Below are positions 1-9,686 of a stretch of DNA of 64,000 nt, in pieces; position 1 is the stretch's first letter, and the number at the start of each line of letters is the position of its first letter. The notes under the pieces are model-generated. The model was not told where the DNA came from and made no database searches. It saw nothing but the letters and a program-made list of their open reading frames with translations. A program made the translations under genes and the position numbers. The stretch comes from Cupriavidus sp. D39 (lineage in GTDB: Bacteria > Pseudomonadota > Gammaproteobacteria > Burkholderiales > Burkholderiaceae), in the NCBI RefSeq assembly GCF_026627925.1, contig NZ_JAPNLE010000009.1:1054001-1118000 (forward strand), in the 5' to 3' direction.

Positions 1-219
1 CCCCGCCTCCTCGATGGCCGTGCATCCCAGGTGCCGGGGCGGGCCAGGTGGCGGCTCTCCGGTGCCGAGCCTGACCGTGACGGCCCGGCCCGCGATGCGG
101 CCGGCGCCGGAGCGCTGCGGCAGCCCGGTAACCGCGCCGGGCAGTTGCAGCTTATCCAGCGCATCAGAAACCGCGCAGCAATCGAGCCGGCGCAGGCGTT
201 GTACGTTGGTGTCTGTCAT
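1..219 (-). CDS. RraA/CHA-aldolase family protein, 3' end outside window
   Basis: The minus-strand frame opens with ATG at 219 and runs off the left edge after 73 codons, so only the N-terminus is visible. The segment L-D-C-C-A-V-S-D-A-L-D-K-L at residues 12-24 is the typical N-terminus of the RraA-like family, which includes 4-carboxy-4-hydroxy-2-oxoadipate (CHA) aldolases of protocatechuate and gallate 4,5-cleavage pathways. It is the last visible gene of the minus-strand operon and lies 32 bp after a LigB-type dioxygenase. With that gene and the LigJ-type hydratase at 11.3 kb it would complete a lower ring-cleavage route giving pyruvate and a keto acid. An RNase E inhibitor-type RraA is less likely in this context. 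Confidence 0.75.
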   Translation of the reverse strand, partial: MTDTNVQRLRRLDCCAVSDALDKLQLPGAVTGLPQRSGAGRIAGRAVTVRLGTGEPPPGPPRHLGCTAIEEAG

Positions 220-251
220 AGCGGTGTCCTGTAGCGAATAAGATAACGGCA

Positions 252-1250
252 TCATGGCAAGGTGCGCCAGGCGGCGAAGCACAGGCCGGTTCCGGTCAGT
301 GCCGGGCTGCGGTAGCCGGGCGTGTAGGACACCCATTCGAGGTCCAGCTCCTTGACCGCTTCGACGACGATCAGCCAATTGCGGATTTCCGAGCTGCCGG
401 CCTGCAGCTGCCTCGGGTCCAGCGAAGCGAGATAGTCGATGTTCTTCTCGCTGATCGCTTTGATGATTGACTCGTCGAGCGCCTCGTCGACGACAAAGTG
501 GCTCAGACCGCCGGAAGCCAGCACGCCGACGCGCAAATCTTCCGGGTAGGCGGCGATGACCTCGCGCAAGGCGGCCCCAAGCTGCACACAGCGGCGCGGC
601 GTAGGCTGGTTGGGCGGATCGAACGTGTTGACGATCACCGGAACGATCGGCAGGCTGGTGTCCTGCAGATAGCGCCGGTGGATAAACGAGAAGGCGTGGC
701 CCTCGAATTGCCCGTGTTCCAGTCCGTCCATGGCCGCGATGTCGAAGTTGCGATCGCACAGCTCGCGGATCATCCAGCGTCCCATTTCGCCATGCACCGG
801 GTAGTCACGGTCGGCCTCGGGTTCCTGGCGTGCCATGCGCGCCTTCTTGTACCAGCCGTCCGACGTCCCCAGTTCGCTGCGGGCGTTGCGAATCGTCTCT
901 CCGTAGTAGATGGCGAAGGCCGGGTTGTTGGTCGTGCGGAACAGCTCGGTCTGGTCGTCGCCGACCACAAGCAGCACGTCCAGCCTGGCCGCCCGGATGC
1001 GCTCGCGCAGTTCATCCATGGCCGCCTCGACGCGGTCGTAACGCTCGCCCATCCGGTCAGGCGTTACCATCGCCTCGGCCTCGGCGGGCGCGTTGGCGAG
1101 CAACGTCGCATACGTGGTGGGATTGCCAGCGCGATCGTAGTAATGCGGGTTCTTGGGATCGATCTGGCGGAAACCGTGTTGCCAGTCTTCGCGTTGGGAG
1201 ACCAGCATGATGCTGTGCGACGAGCCGAATGCGGCAACGAGTCTTGCCAT
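252..1250 (-). CDS. class III extradiol ring-cleavage dioxygenase, LigB type
   Basis: A 332-residue protein of the LigB superfamily of non-haem Fe(II) enzymes that open catecholic rings beside the diol. The first metal ligand is expected in G-S-S-H (His12). The family core P-V-I-V-N-T-F is at 204-210, G-G-L-S-H at 247-251, and the C-terminal G-T-G-x-x-F-A-x-W block near 320-328. The start at 1250 is chosen because AAGGA lies just upstream and the family N-terminus begins there; the longer open frame upstream is antisense to the CoA transferase. No LigA-type small subunit is seen, so it is a one-domain enzyme. The substrate is unknown; context suggests a diol made by the Rieske oxygenases on the divergent arm. 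Confidence 0.88.
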   Translation of the reverse strand: MARLVAAFGSSHSIMLVSQREDWQHGFRQIDPKNPHYYDRAGNPTTYATLLANAPAEAEAMVTPDRMGERYDRVEAAMDELRERIRAARLDVLLVVGDDQTELFRTTNNPAFAIYYGETIRNARSELGTSDGWYKKARMARQEPEADRDYPVHGEMGRWMIRELCDRNFDIAAMDGLEHGQFEGHAFSFIHRRYLQDTSLPIVPVIVNTFDPPNQPTPRRCVQLGAALREVIAAYPEDLRVGVLASGGLSHFVVDEALDESIIKAISEKNIDYLASLDPRQLQAGSSEIRNWLIVVEAVKELDLEWVSYTPGYRSPALTGTGLCFAAWRTLP

Positions 1251-1266
1251 TGCTATGTCCTTGGAA

Positions 1267-2472
1267 TCAAACAATAAAACCGGCACGCAACGCTTCGATG
1301 CGCTGCTCGGAATAGCCGAGTTCGGCCAGGATCGCCTGCGTGTCGCAGCCCTGCTCGGGCGCCGGACGGGCCTGAGCTTCGCGCGGATGGCGCGACAGCC
1401 GAATCGGCTGGCCGACCAGCGAGATGTCGCCGAGTTCCGGATGCGCCATCGGCCACGCCATGGCCAGGTGCCGGACCTGCGGGTCGGCAAAGACCTGATC
1501 GATGTTGTGGATCGGCCCGCAAGGCACGCCGGCCTTGAGCAGGCGCTCGGTCCATTGCGCGGTGGTCCGGCCCAGCAAGGCCTCGCCGATGGCGGCATTG
1601 ACGCGCGCGCGGTTCTGTACCCGCTCCGGATCCGTTCCCAGGCCGGGCTCGGTCACCAGGTGCGAAACCTCCAGTGCCTCGCACAGCCGCGTCCACATGG
1701 TCTGCCCGATCGCTGCGATGTTGAGGTAGCCGTCCTTGGTGGCGAACACGCCGGTCGGCACGGTCAGGGGATGTTCGTTGCCGCTCTGCACCGGGACCTT
1801 CTTGTCGATCAGCCATTGCGCGGCCTGGAAGTCGAGCATGGCAATCTGCGCTTCCAGCAACGAGGTCTGCACCCACTGGCCCTCACCGGATGCTTCGCGC
1901 TCCAGCAGTGCCGTGAGGATCCCCATTGCGCAGAAGTGCCCCGCGCACAGATCGGCAATCGGTATGCCAACCCGCATCGGTCCCTCCCCTGGCTTACCGG
2001 TCACGCTCATCAGGCCACCCATGCCCTGGGCAATCGAGTCGAAGCCCGGCCAGCGCGCATAGGGACCATCCTGCCCAAAGCCGGAGATGCTGGCGTAGAC
2101 CAGGCGCGGGTTGATCTCGCGCAGCGCCTCGGGGCCGATACCCAGGCGGTCCTTGACGTCGGGGCGGAAGTTCTCGATAAACACATCGGCGCGCCGGACC
2201 AGCTCTTGCAGGATCGCCAGCCCCTCGGGCGACTTCATATTGAGGGTCAGGCTTTCCTTGTTGCGATGCAGGTTTTCATAATCGGCGCGGTTATGATCGC
2301 GCCCGCCGATCATGTCGTCGCCACCCGGCGCGCCGGGCGGGATCTCGAGCTTGATCACGCGCGCGCCCATGTCCGCGAACAGCCGCACGGCAGTCGGGCC
2401 GGCGCGCACACGCGAGGCGTCGATAACGGTGAACCGGGACAACGCGCCTTTGCGCTCGGACTTGTCCTGCAT
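1267..2472 (-). CDS. family III CoA transferase (CaiB/BaiF type)
   Basis: A 401-residue CoA transferase of the CaiB/BaiF/formyl-CoA-transferase family, which moves CoA between acyl donors and carboxylates through an aspartyl-CoA thioester. The expected catalytic aspartate is in P-I-A-D-L-C (Asp174). The start at 2472 is preferred over the ATG at 2487 because AAGGAG sits at good spacing before it. The gene lies between the thiolase partner and the dioxygenase, so it probably activates the pathway acid or recycles CoA from a later intermediate. It is more distant from the two Frc-like proteins at 41.9-45.0 kb than those two are from each other. The substrate cannot be read from sequence. Confidence 0.9.
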   Translation of the reverse strand: MQDKSERKGALSRFTVIDASRVRAGPTAVRLFADMGARVIKLEIPPGAPGGDDMIGGRDHNRADYENLHRNKESLTLNMKSPEGLAILQELVRRADVFIENFRPDVKDRLGIGPEALREINPRLVYASISGFGQDGPYARWPGFDSIAQGMGGLMSVTGKPGEGPMRVGIPIADLCAGHFCAMGILTALLEREASGEGQWVQTSLLEAQIAMLDFQAAQWLIDKKVPVQSGNEHPLTVPTGVFATKDGYLNIAAIGQTMWTRLCEALEVSHLVTEPGLGTDPERVQNRARVNAAIGEALLGRTTAQWTERLLKAGVPCGPIHNIDQVFADPQVRHLAMAWPMAHPELGDISLVGQPIRLSRHPREAQARPAPEQGCDTQAILAELGYSEQRIEALRAGFIV

Positions 2473-2498
2473 GGATATCTCCTTCATGGACGCTTCTC

Positions 2499-2951
2499 TC
2501 AGGCAGGGGTGAACATGGGAACGGCGTGTCCGCCTTCGCTTGGCTTGAACACCACCTTGACGCGCTGGCCGATGGTGACAAGCGCAGGATCGCAATCGAC
2601 CAGGTTGCTCATCAGCGTGACGCCTTCATCCAGGGTCACGAAGGCCAGGGTGTAGGCTGCCTCGCCGCGGCCCATGGTGCTGAACGAATACACCGTGCCG
2701 GTGCCGGCCGCGCCGGTCCATTCGGTCCGCTCGCTCAGGCAGTGGGGGCAGATGTCACGCGGGTAGAAATGCGTCTCTCCACAGTCGGCGCAGGTCTTGA
2801 CCAGCAAACGGCCTTCGTCGGCGGCGCTCCAGAACGGCAGGCTCTCGGGCAGCGCGCGCGGCGCCGGAATCTTGCGCGGACCGGAGGGCGCGGCTGGTCC
2901 CGCGGCGGACTTGACGGGCGGCGTAGCCTTGGATGTGTTCATCGTAGTCAT
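2499..2951 (-). CDS. zinc-ribbon/OB-fold (DUF35) thiolase partner
   Basis: A 150-residue protein with a rubredoxin-like zinc ribbon, C-A-D-C at 54-57 and C-P-H-C at 68-71, followed by an OB-fold half (G-T-V-Y-S-F-S near 85). DUF35 proteins pair with SCP2-type thiolases and act as a subunit or acyl-CoA-delivering partner. The start at 2951 overlaps the thiolase stop as ATGA, which implies translational coupling, and GAAAGGG precedes it. The N-terminal 40 residues are rich in Pro and Ala and look disordered. Confidence 0.88.
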   Translation of the reverse strand: MTTMNTSKATPPVKSAAGPAAPSGPRKIPAPRALPESLPFWSAADEGRLLVKTCADCGETHFYPRDICPHCLSERTEWTGAAGTGTVYSFSTMGRGEAAYTLAFVTLDEGVTLMSNLVDCDPALVTIGQRVKVVFKPSEGGHAVPMFTPA

Positions 2952-4111
2952 ACCCTTTCCAGAATGAGCGTGGCCGCGGTATGGCGCGAGGCGAGCGCAC
3001 CGCCAATGCCGCTGGCAATCGCCAGGTCGCAGTTCTTCACCTGCACGGCGGGATGCGCCTCGCCGCGCAATTGCCGCACCGCCTCGATTACCTTGGTGAC
3101 ACCGCCCCGGTTGGCCGGATGGTTGTTGCACAGCCCGCCGCCATCCGTATTGAAGGGAAGCCGTCCCACCCCGGCAATGAGACCGCCATCCGCGACAAAC
3201 CTGCCGCCCTCGCCCTTCTTGCAAAAGCCCAGGTCTTCAAGCTGCATCAGCACCGTGATGGTGAAACTGTCGTAAAGGGAGGCGTACTTGATGTCGGCTG
3301 GCGTGACGCCGGCTTCGGCAAACGCAGCCGGGCCTGACCAGGCAGCTGCCGACCATGTCAGGTCGATCTTGCCGCCCATTGCATGCTTGGGCGCTTCGCC
3401 AGTGCCGCGCACCTTGACCAGCGGGCGTTTGAGCTGCTTCGCGATCTCGGGCCGCGCCACGATCAAGGCGCCGCCGCCATCGCTCATCACACAGCAATCG
3501 AGCCGGTGCAGCGGGTCCGAGATCATCGGCGAGTTCACTACGTCTTCCACCGTCACCACGTTGCGCAGCATGGCGTGCGGATTGTGCTGGGCGTGATGGG
3601 ACGCCGCCACCTTGATCCACGCCAATTGCTCGCTGGTGGTACCGAACTCGTACATATGGCGCTTGGCAACCATGCCGTAGAGGTTCTGCGTGGCCGGGCC
3701 GAAGGGCAGCTCGAAGGCAAGCTCCGGCGCGTCGGGATCGGGCGCTTTCAGCGACAGCGCGGCACCGGCGGCGCGTGGCCTGCCTGCCAGCGTAATCAGC
3801 GCTACATTGCAGCGGCCAGCAGCAATGGCTTGCGCCGCGTGCGCAACATGCAGGATGGGCGCCGAGCCGCCGCACTCCGTGGAGTCGACGTGCCGCACCT
3901 TGAGCCCAAGGTACTCGACCATTGTCGTGGTGCCCAGGCCTGGTGCATCGCCAGCGCAGAAATAGCCATCGATGTCGCTCTTGCTCAGGCCGGCGTCTTC
4001 CAGCGCGCCCTTGGCGACGTCCGCGTGCAGCCGTACAACCGACAGTTCATCGGCCTTGCGGGTGGGATGCTCGTACGCCCCCACGATATAAGCGCTTCCG
4101 TTCAGACTCAT
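2948..4111 (-). CDS. thiolase (SCP-x/acetyl-CoA acetyltransferase-like)
   Basis: A 387-residue thiolase-fold protein of the subgroup that works with DUF35 partners. The nucleophile cysteine is expected at Cys80 in S-T-E-C-G-G-S. The C-terminal block N-N-H-P-A-N-R-G-G gives the conserved histidine. It probably cleaves the beta-ketoacyl-CoA produced by the acyl-CoA dehydrogenases here and the hydratase and dehydrogenase on the other arm. Its start overlaps the stop of the upstream Bug receptor (ATGA at 4108-4111), so receptor, thiolase and DUF35 are translationally linked. Related proteins of steroid side-chain pathways are retro-aldolases, so an aldol-lyase role is also possible. Confidence 0.88.
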   Translation of the reverse strand: MSLNGSAYIVGAYEHPTRKADELSVVRLHADVAKGALEDAGLSKSDIDGYFCAGDAPGLGTTTMVEYLGLKVRHVDSTECGGSAPILHVAHAAQAIAAGRCNVALITLAGRPRAAGAALSLKAPDPDAPELAFELPFGPATQNLYGMVAKRHMYEFGTTSEQLAWIKVAASHHAQHNPHAMLRNVVTVEDVVNSPMISDPLHRLDCCVMSDGGGALIVARPEIAKQLKRPLVKVRGTGEAPKHAMGGKIDLTWSAAAWSGPAAFAEAGVTPADIKYASLYDSFTITVLMQLEDLGFCKKGEGGRFVADGGLIAGVGRLPFNTDGGGLCNNHPANRGGVTKVIEAVRQLRGEAHPAVQVKNCDLAIASGIGGALASRHTAATLILERV

Positions 4112-5133
4112 GGCGTTCTTGAAATGTAGGTGGGAAAGCAGGCGCGGGATGCGTCACTGCTCGGGGTGAAGCCGCTAGCCTTGATCACTGGTCCCCAGTA
4201 GGCCAGTTCCTTGCGCTGGAGCTGGTCGAGCTCGGCGGCCGAACGGAAGTCCGGGTTCAAGGCCGCCTTGCTCATCAGGATGCTACGTACCTCGGGCAAC
4301 GCCAGCACCTGCTTTAGCGCGGCCTGCATGCGCTCGATCTCGGCCTTGGGGGTTTTGCCCGGCGCCCAGACGCCGGCCCAGGCATCGCCTGTCGCAACCT
4401 TGACACCCTGCTCCATGACGGTCGGCACATCCGGCATGACGGGTGAGCGCTTGTCGCCGAACACGCCGATCACCCTGACCTGGCCGCCGCCCTGATGCTG
4501 CGCGATGTCGCCCGCGGTCATCACGGCAGCCGGCAGCTGGCCGCCAAGCAGGTCGGTGGCCAAGGGGCCGTTGCCGCGGTACGGCACGACATTGAGCTGC
4601 AACCCGGCGGCCTTGGCGAACTGCAGTCCGGTGAAGTGGGTCTGGCCGCCGAGCCCCGCTGTGCCGAACACGCCCTCCTTCGGATGGCTCTTGACCCAGT
4701 CCACGTACTCTTTGACGTTGGTGGCGCCGGTCCTGCTGCTGACGGCGAGCGCCAACGGATACGACACCACCACGGCCACCGGCGCCAGGTCCTTCAGCAG
4801 GTCGTACTTGAGCACCGACGGTGGATAGAGCAGGCTCGGGAAGATGCTGGTGGCGTTGGGCGCGACCATATAGGTGAGCCCGTCCGGCGCACTGTTCTTC
4901 AGCACCTCGGTGGCCATCCGGCCACCGGCGCCCGGCCTGTTCTCGACGATCACCGTCTGGCCCAGCACGCCGTGCAGCTTGTCGGCGAGCACACGCGCCA
5001 CGGTGTCCGTAGAGCCGCCGGGCGCGAAGCCTACCAGCAGGCGAATGGGAAGCTTGCTCTGGGCCTGGGCGCCAAACGCCAGTCCCAGGGCCATTACGCA
5101 GAACGTAGTCTTGATGGATCGGATGAAAGCCAT
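4108..5133 (-). CDS. Bug/TctC-type periplasmic substrate-binding protein
   Basis: A 341-residue secreted solute receptor of the tripartite tricarboxylate transporter Bug family. A signal peptide covers residues 1-24 (M-A-F-I-R-S-I-K, hydrophobic core, A-Q-A). Mature-domain hallmarks are F-A-P-G-G-S-T-D, N-R-P-G-A-G-G and the C-terminal K-A-S-G-F. The start at 5133 has CAGGAG upstream; the longer open frame upstream has no family similarity. No TctA/TctB membrane partners lie in the window, which is common for orphan Bug genes. It probably captures the carboxylated substrate of this catabolic island. Confidence 0.92.
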   Translation of the reverse strand: MAFIRSIKTTFCVMALGLAFGAQAQSKLPIRLLVGFAPGGSTDTVARVLADKLHGVLGQTVIVENRPGAGGRMATEVLKNSAPDGLTYMVAPNATSIFPSLLYPPSVLKYDLLKDLAPVAVVVSYPLALAVSSRTGATNVKEYVDWVKSHPKEGVFGTAGLGGQTHFTGLQFAKAAGLQLNVVPYRGNGPLATDLLGGQLPAAVMTAGDIAQHQGGGQVRVIGVFGDKRSPVMPDVPTVMEQGVKVATGDAWAGVWAPGKTPKAEIERMQAALKQVLALPEVRSILMSKAALNPDFRSAAELDQLQRKELAYWGPVIKASGFTPSSDASRACFPTYISRTP

Positions 5134-5176
5134 GTCTTGTCTCCTGTCTGTCGTCTTTTTCGGGAAACGCTCGGCT

Positions 5177-6304
5177 CTACGGCCGCTGCGCAAACCTTTG
5201 CAGATGATGCGACGCGTCGCCGAAGAGCTGGTTGATGACCAGCAGACGCTTGGCGTAGTGGCCAGCGCGGCATTCGTCGGTCATACCCATTGCGCCGTGC
5301 AGCTGGATTGCCCATTGGCCCACCTGGCGCCCGGCCTGGCCGATCACGACCTTGGCGGCAGACACCAGCCGGCGCCGCCGCGCGGGGTCGCCCGCATCCA
5401 CTGCCATGGCGGCGGCGCAAGCCATCGATTTGCTCTGTTCGAGCGCGATCAGCATGTCGGCCACGCGGTGCTGGAGCACCTGGAACTTGGCCAGCGTCGT
5501 GCCGAACTGCTTGCGCGTCTTCAGGTGCTCGGCAGTGAGATCGATCAGCGCTTCCAGCGCGCCGGCCGCTTCGGCGCACAACACGGCGCTGGCGCGGTCG
5601 ATGGCGGCTTCGATAAGCGGCGACGCGTGGCCAGCGTCGCCAAGAATGGCATCGCTGTCGACCTGCACGCCATCCAGCACGACATGAGCAGCATGGCGAC
5701 CATCCAACGTGGCGAAACCGTGCACCGCTACGCCGGGCGTCTTCGCGTCGACCAGGAATAGCGTCAGTCCGTCGTCATCGGCCACGTCTCCCGCAGTACG
5801 CGCAACCACGATGAAGGCATCGGCGCCGCCGCCTTCGAGCACCAGCGTCTTGCGCCCCTCGATGCGCCAGCCATCGGCGCTCGTCTGCGCCCGGGTGCGC
5901 ACCCGCGACAAGGCGTAGCGCGAGTCGGCCTCACTGGCGGCGAGCGCCAGCTTGCACTTGCCGGATGCCACCGCCGGCAACCATCGGCTGCGCTGCTGCG
6001 CCGTACCCGCCTGGTCCAGCAACTGCCCGGTCAGCACCACGCCCGACAGCCAGGCACCGCCGCCGAGGCACCGCCCCAGTTCCTGCGCCACCAGCATCAG
6101 TTCGACCGTGCCCTGGCCGCTGCCGCCGAATTCGCTGTCGAAAGGCAGGCCCAGCAGGCCCAGCTCGGCCATGCTGGCCCAGCGCTGGGCGCCAAGCTCC
6201 GGCGCTTCCGGATTGCCGCGCTGGTGCGCGGGGTATTCGCCATCGCAAAAGCGGCGCACCGCGTCTTGCAAGGCGATATGGTCGTCGGTAAAGGAGAAAT
6301 CCAT
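5177..6304 (-). CDS. acyl-CoA dehydrogenase, small-subunit type
   Basis: A 375-residue FAD-dependent acyl-CoA dehydrogenase. The N-terminus M-D-F-S-F-T-D-D-H and the C-terminal segment L-H-G-A-M-G-M-T-D-E are typical of the smaller member of two-gene pimeloyl-CoA-dehydrogenase-like pairs. It follows the larger acyl-CoA dehydrogenase gene by 14 bp, so the two probably form a heteromer that oxidises an acyl-CoA to the 2-enoyl-CoA and passes electrons to ETF. Ring or branched acyl-CoAs are common substrates of such pairs, but the substrate here is not known. Confidence 0.9.
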   Translation of the reverse strand: MDFSFTDDHIALQDAVRRFCDGEYPAHQRGNPEAPELGAQRWASMAELGLLGLPFDSEFGGSGQGTVELMLVAQELGRCLGGGAWLSGVVLTGQLLDQAGTAQQRSRWLPAVASGKCKLALAASEADSRYALSRVRTRAQTSADGWRIEGRKTLVLEGGGADAFIVVARTAGDVADDDGLTLFLVDAKTPGVAVHGFATLDGRHAAHVVLDGVQVDSDAILGDAGHASPLIEAAIDRASAVLCAEAAGALEALIDLTAEHLKTRKQFGTTLAKFQVLQHRVADMLIALEQSKSMACAAAMAVDAGDPARRRRLVSAAKVVIGQAGRQVGQWAIQLHGAMGMTDECRAGHYAKRLLVINQLFGDASHHLQRFAQRP

Positions 6305-6318
6305 GGTCCGGTTCTGGT

Positions 6319-7527
6319 TCAGGCCGCGAGAAAGGCCTTGCTGATGAGGTTGCGCTGCACTTCGTTGACGCCGCCATAGATCGACAGCTTGCGCGAATCG
6401 AGATAATTCGCCGCCAGCGCCGCCACCGAGGGCGGACTGGCTGCATCGCCCGGCGTGCTTTGCTCGTAGCCTGGCGCACCAAGCAGCGCCGCTTCGTCAA
6501 AGGGCACGGCATGCGGCCCCGCCACCTCGACCAGCAGTTCATAGATCGCCTGGCGCAGTTCGGTGCCGCGCACCTTCAGCATGGACGCCTCCACGCTTGG
6601 CACCCGGCTGCGCTGGTTGGCCCCGAGCATGCGCAGCGCCGTGTACTCCAGCGCCATCAACTCGATCTCGAACTGCGCGAGACGAGACTGCAGCAGCGCG
6701 TCGTCGCCCAGGCCCTGCTCATCGGCGAGTACGCGAGCACGCGCAAGCTGCTGCTTGCACGAGCCGATGCCGGCGATGCCGGTGCGCTCGTGGCCGAGCA
6801 AGTATTTGCCGTAGGACCAGCCTTTGTTGATTTCGCCCACCAGGTTCTCGACCGGCACCCGCACATTGTCGAGGTAGCACTCATTGAGGTCGGTGCCGCC
6901 TTCAAGCATGCGGATCGGCCGCACTTCCACGCCGGGCGAAGCCATGTCGATCAGCACGAATGAAATGCCCTCTTGCGGCTTGGCCGCATTCGGGTCGGTG
7001 CGCACCAGCGCGAACATCATCGAGCACCAGTGCGCGTATGAAGTCCAGACCTTGTGCCCGTTGACGATGAAATGGCTGCCGTCGGGCTCCAACACCGCCG
7101 CGGTACGCACCGCCGCCAGGTCCGAGCCGGCACCCGGCTCCGAGAATCCCTGAGCCCACCAGGTATTGCTGTGGCGAATGTCCGGCAGGTATTTCGCCTT
7201 CTGTTCCGGCGTACCGAATGCAATCAGCACCGGCCCCAGCATCTGGATGCCGCTGGCGATGATGCGCGGCGCACCGCCGAGCAGCGTCTCCTCATCGAAG
7301 ATATAGCGCTGCAAGTGACTCCAGCCAGGGCCGCCATGCTCGACAGGCCAGCCCGGCGTGATCCAGCCGCGCGCCTCGAGAATGCGGAACCAGGTCACAT
7401 AGTCGGCATGCTCGAGCCGCAGCCCGAGCTCCACCTTGCGCTTGATATCGGCCGGGAGCCGGGCCTTGACGAAGGCGCGCACTTCCTGCCGAAAAGCTTC
7501 GTCGGCGGCGGAGAATTCTAGTTGCAT
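6319..7527 (-). CDS. acyl-CoA dehydrogenase, large-subunit type
   Basis: A 402-residue acyl-CoA dehydrogenase. It shows G-F-S-E-P-G-A-G-S-D-L-A near residue 130, the FAD/substrate-binding block, and Y-G-G-V-N-E-V-Q-R-N near the C-terminus. The start at 7527 is supported by GAGGAATT upstream. It sits between the acyl-CoA synthetase (9 bp away) and the small subunit (14 bp away), so activation and first oxidation are encoded side by side in one operon. Confidence 0.92.
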   Translation of the reverse strand: MQLEFSAADEAFRQEVRAFVKARLPADIKRKVELGLRLEHADYVTWFRILEARGWITPGWPVEHGGPGWSHLQRYIFDEETLLGGAPRIIASGIQMLGPVLIAFGTPEQKAKYLPDIRHSNTWWAQGFSEPGAGSDLAAVRTAAVLEPDGSHFIVNGHKVWTSYAHWCSMMFALVRTDPNAAKPQEGISFVLIDMASPGVEVRPIRMLEGGTDLNECYLDNVRVPVENLVGEINKGWSYGKYLLGHERTGIAGIGSCKQQLARARVLADEQGLGDDALLQSRLAQFEIELMALEYTALRMLGANQRSRVPSVEASMLKVRGTELRQAIYELLVEVAGPHAVPFDEAALLGAPGYEQSTPGDAASPPSVAALAANYLDSRKLSIYGGVNEVQRNLISKAFLAA

Positions 7528-7536
7528 GGGAATTCC

Positions 7537-9686
7537 TCAGGCAGCTGGGTTGCAGACCACCAGCGCATCGAGCGCCAGCACGCGGTCGGGATAGGCAACC
7601 AGCGGATTAATGTCGATCTCGATAATCTGGGGACTGGCCCGCATCTGCTCGCCGACCAGCGCCACCACGCGCGCCACCGCCGGCACGTCCACCGCTGCCG
7701 CGCCGCGGATACCCTTTAGCAGGGACGCGGCCTTCAGTCGCCCGAGTTCCTCAACGATGTCGGCCTCGGCCATGTCGGCGGGAATCAGGCGCACATCCTG
7801 CAAGGCTTCGATCCACACGCCGCCCAGGCCAACCAGCACGACAGGCCCCCAGTCGGCGTCGCGCTTGGCGCCCACCACGAGTTCCAGCCCGCGCGCGCCC
7901 ATCGCCTCGACCAGCGCGCCATCGAGCTGCAAGTCGGGCCTGTGCGATGCCACGTTGGCGTGCAGTTCGTGCCAGCCCGCCCGCAATGCCGCCTCGTCGG
8001 CCAGGCCGACGATCACACCGCCGACATCGCTCTTGTGCGGCAGCGCGCTGGCTTGCGCCTTGATCACGACCGGGTAGCCGATCCGCGCGGCGATGCGCAC
8101 CGCCTCGTCGGCGCTGCCAGCGAGCGCCCCTCGGGCACCGCGATACCCGCGGCCGCCAGCCAGGCCTTGCCCTGGTATTCGGCGAACACACCGGACGGCG
8201 GTACGGGAGCCGGCAGCGGCAACGCGCGCGCCGCACCCTGGCTGGCACGCGCGGCACGCTGCAAGGCCTCGCCGTAAGCCGCCACGCGCGCCAGGGCGCG
8301 CAACGCACGGTCAGGCGAGCGGAAGAATGGCACGCCGCTGGCGCGGATCGCATCCACGAAGAACGGCTCGATCGGGCCATTGTCGCCGGTGATCACCAGC
8401 ACCGCCGGCTTGGCCGCCTGCGCAATGGCCGGCAGGATATGCTCGGCTTTATCGCGCTGCGCCACCTCCGGGCCGGCCGGGATGCTCAGCACCATGCTGC
8501 CGATGTGCTCGTCGGCCAGCATGGCGAGCAGGATCTCGCCGATCAGCCCAGGCTGGCGTACGCCGATCGTGGTGTAGTCCAGCGGGTTCTCGGCTACCGC
8601 ATAGCCCGGCAGCAGGCCGGTGAGGCGCTGCGTCGTCGCTGCAGTCAGGGCGGGCAGTTCCAGGCCAAGCCCGTCGCAGAAGTCCAGCGCAATATTCTTC
8701 ATTGCGCCGGACCCGGTCATAAAAGCCGGCCCGCCGCTGGGCGGAACCGGGAAACGCAGCAAGACTGCCGCTGCGTCAAAGAGCTCATCCAGGGAATTCA
8801 CCAGTACCACCGCCTCGCGCGCCAGTGCCACCGAGGCGGTGGCATGATCGCCGGCCAGCGCACCGGTGTGAGACTGCGCCGCCTCGCGCGCCCTTGCGCT
8901 CTTGCCCGGCATCAGCATCACGATGGGCTTGCCGACGGCGCGTGCCTGGCGCGCCAGTTGCAAGAAGAGCCGCGGCCGGCGCACCTGTTCCGCATAGACC
9001 GCGATGACGCGCGTCTGTGGATCAGCGATGTAGTACGCCAGCACGTCTTCGATACCGACCGAGGCCTCGTTGCCCGTCGAGACGGTCGCCGTCAACGGCA
9101 GGCCGCGGCCCATCACAGCATCGCGCAGGTTGGCAGCCATGGCGCCGCTTTGCGCAACCACGCCGATGCCCGGGCGGCCGTTGCACGGATAGGACTGCAC
9201 CGGCTCGAAGGTCACCGGCACGCCGGCCTCGAAGTTAGTGAAACCCATGCAGTTGGGTCCCAGCAGCAGCATCCCGGCATCACGCGCCACAGCGGCAAGC
9301 GCATCCTGCCTGGCCCGGCCTTCCTCGCCCGCTTCGGCATAGCCGGAGGCAAACAGCACTGCGGCATGCGTGTGGCGGGCGGCCAGTCCACGCACGGCCT
9401 CTAGCACACCGGCCTCCGGAATCGCCAGCACAGCCAGATCGATCCCCTCGGGCAACTCCCCCACCGTCTTCACGCAAGCCCGGCCGTTGATCTCGCTGCT
9501 GCTGCGGCTGACCAGGTGGATGGCGCCCGCATAGCCGAAGCGCTCCAGATTGGCCAACACGAAACCGCCGAAGGAACGCGGGTCTGCGGACGCGCCGACG
9601 ATGGCGATCGATTGCGGCTTGAGGATACGGTCTACCGGCATGGCGGCGTGACCGGAAAGATCGCGGACTGATGCAGGACTGCGCAT
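7537..9686 (-). pseudogene. ADP-forming acyl-CoA synthetase (acs/Pat type), one frameshift
   Basis: Corrected for one base this is a protein of about 716 residues: a CoA-binding Rossmann domain (I-V-G-A-S-A-D-P), succinyl-CoA-ligase-like domains (S-H-T-G-A-L-A-G-D) and a C-terminal ATP-grasp domain (G-Y-P-V-V-I-K-A, then H-K-S-D-V-G-G-V). The frame breaks near 8118: the upstream part reads V-P-E-G-R-S-L-A, the downstream part S-A-D-E-A-V-R, and one inserted base joins them exactly. It is the first gene of the minus arm and would make the substrate CoA thioester, with NDP as product. There is no other decay, so a sequence error is likely. Confidence 0.85.

Noticed and set aside
498..1277. Long plus-strand open frames across the minus-strand operon (also 1153-2655, 2526-3275, 4874-5761, 8439-9404)
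   Set aside because: They are antisense shadows in GC-rich DNA; the proteins are Arg/Pro/His-rich without family features, while the minus strand encodes well-known enzymes.
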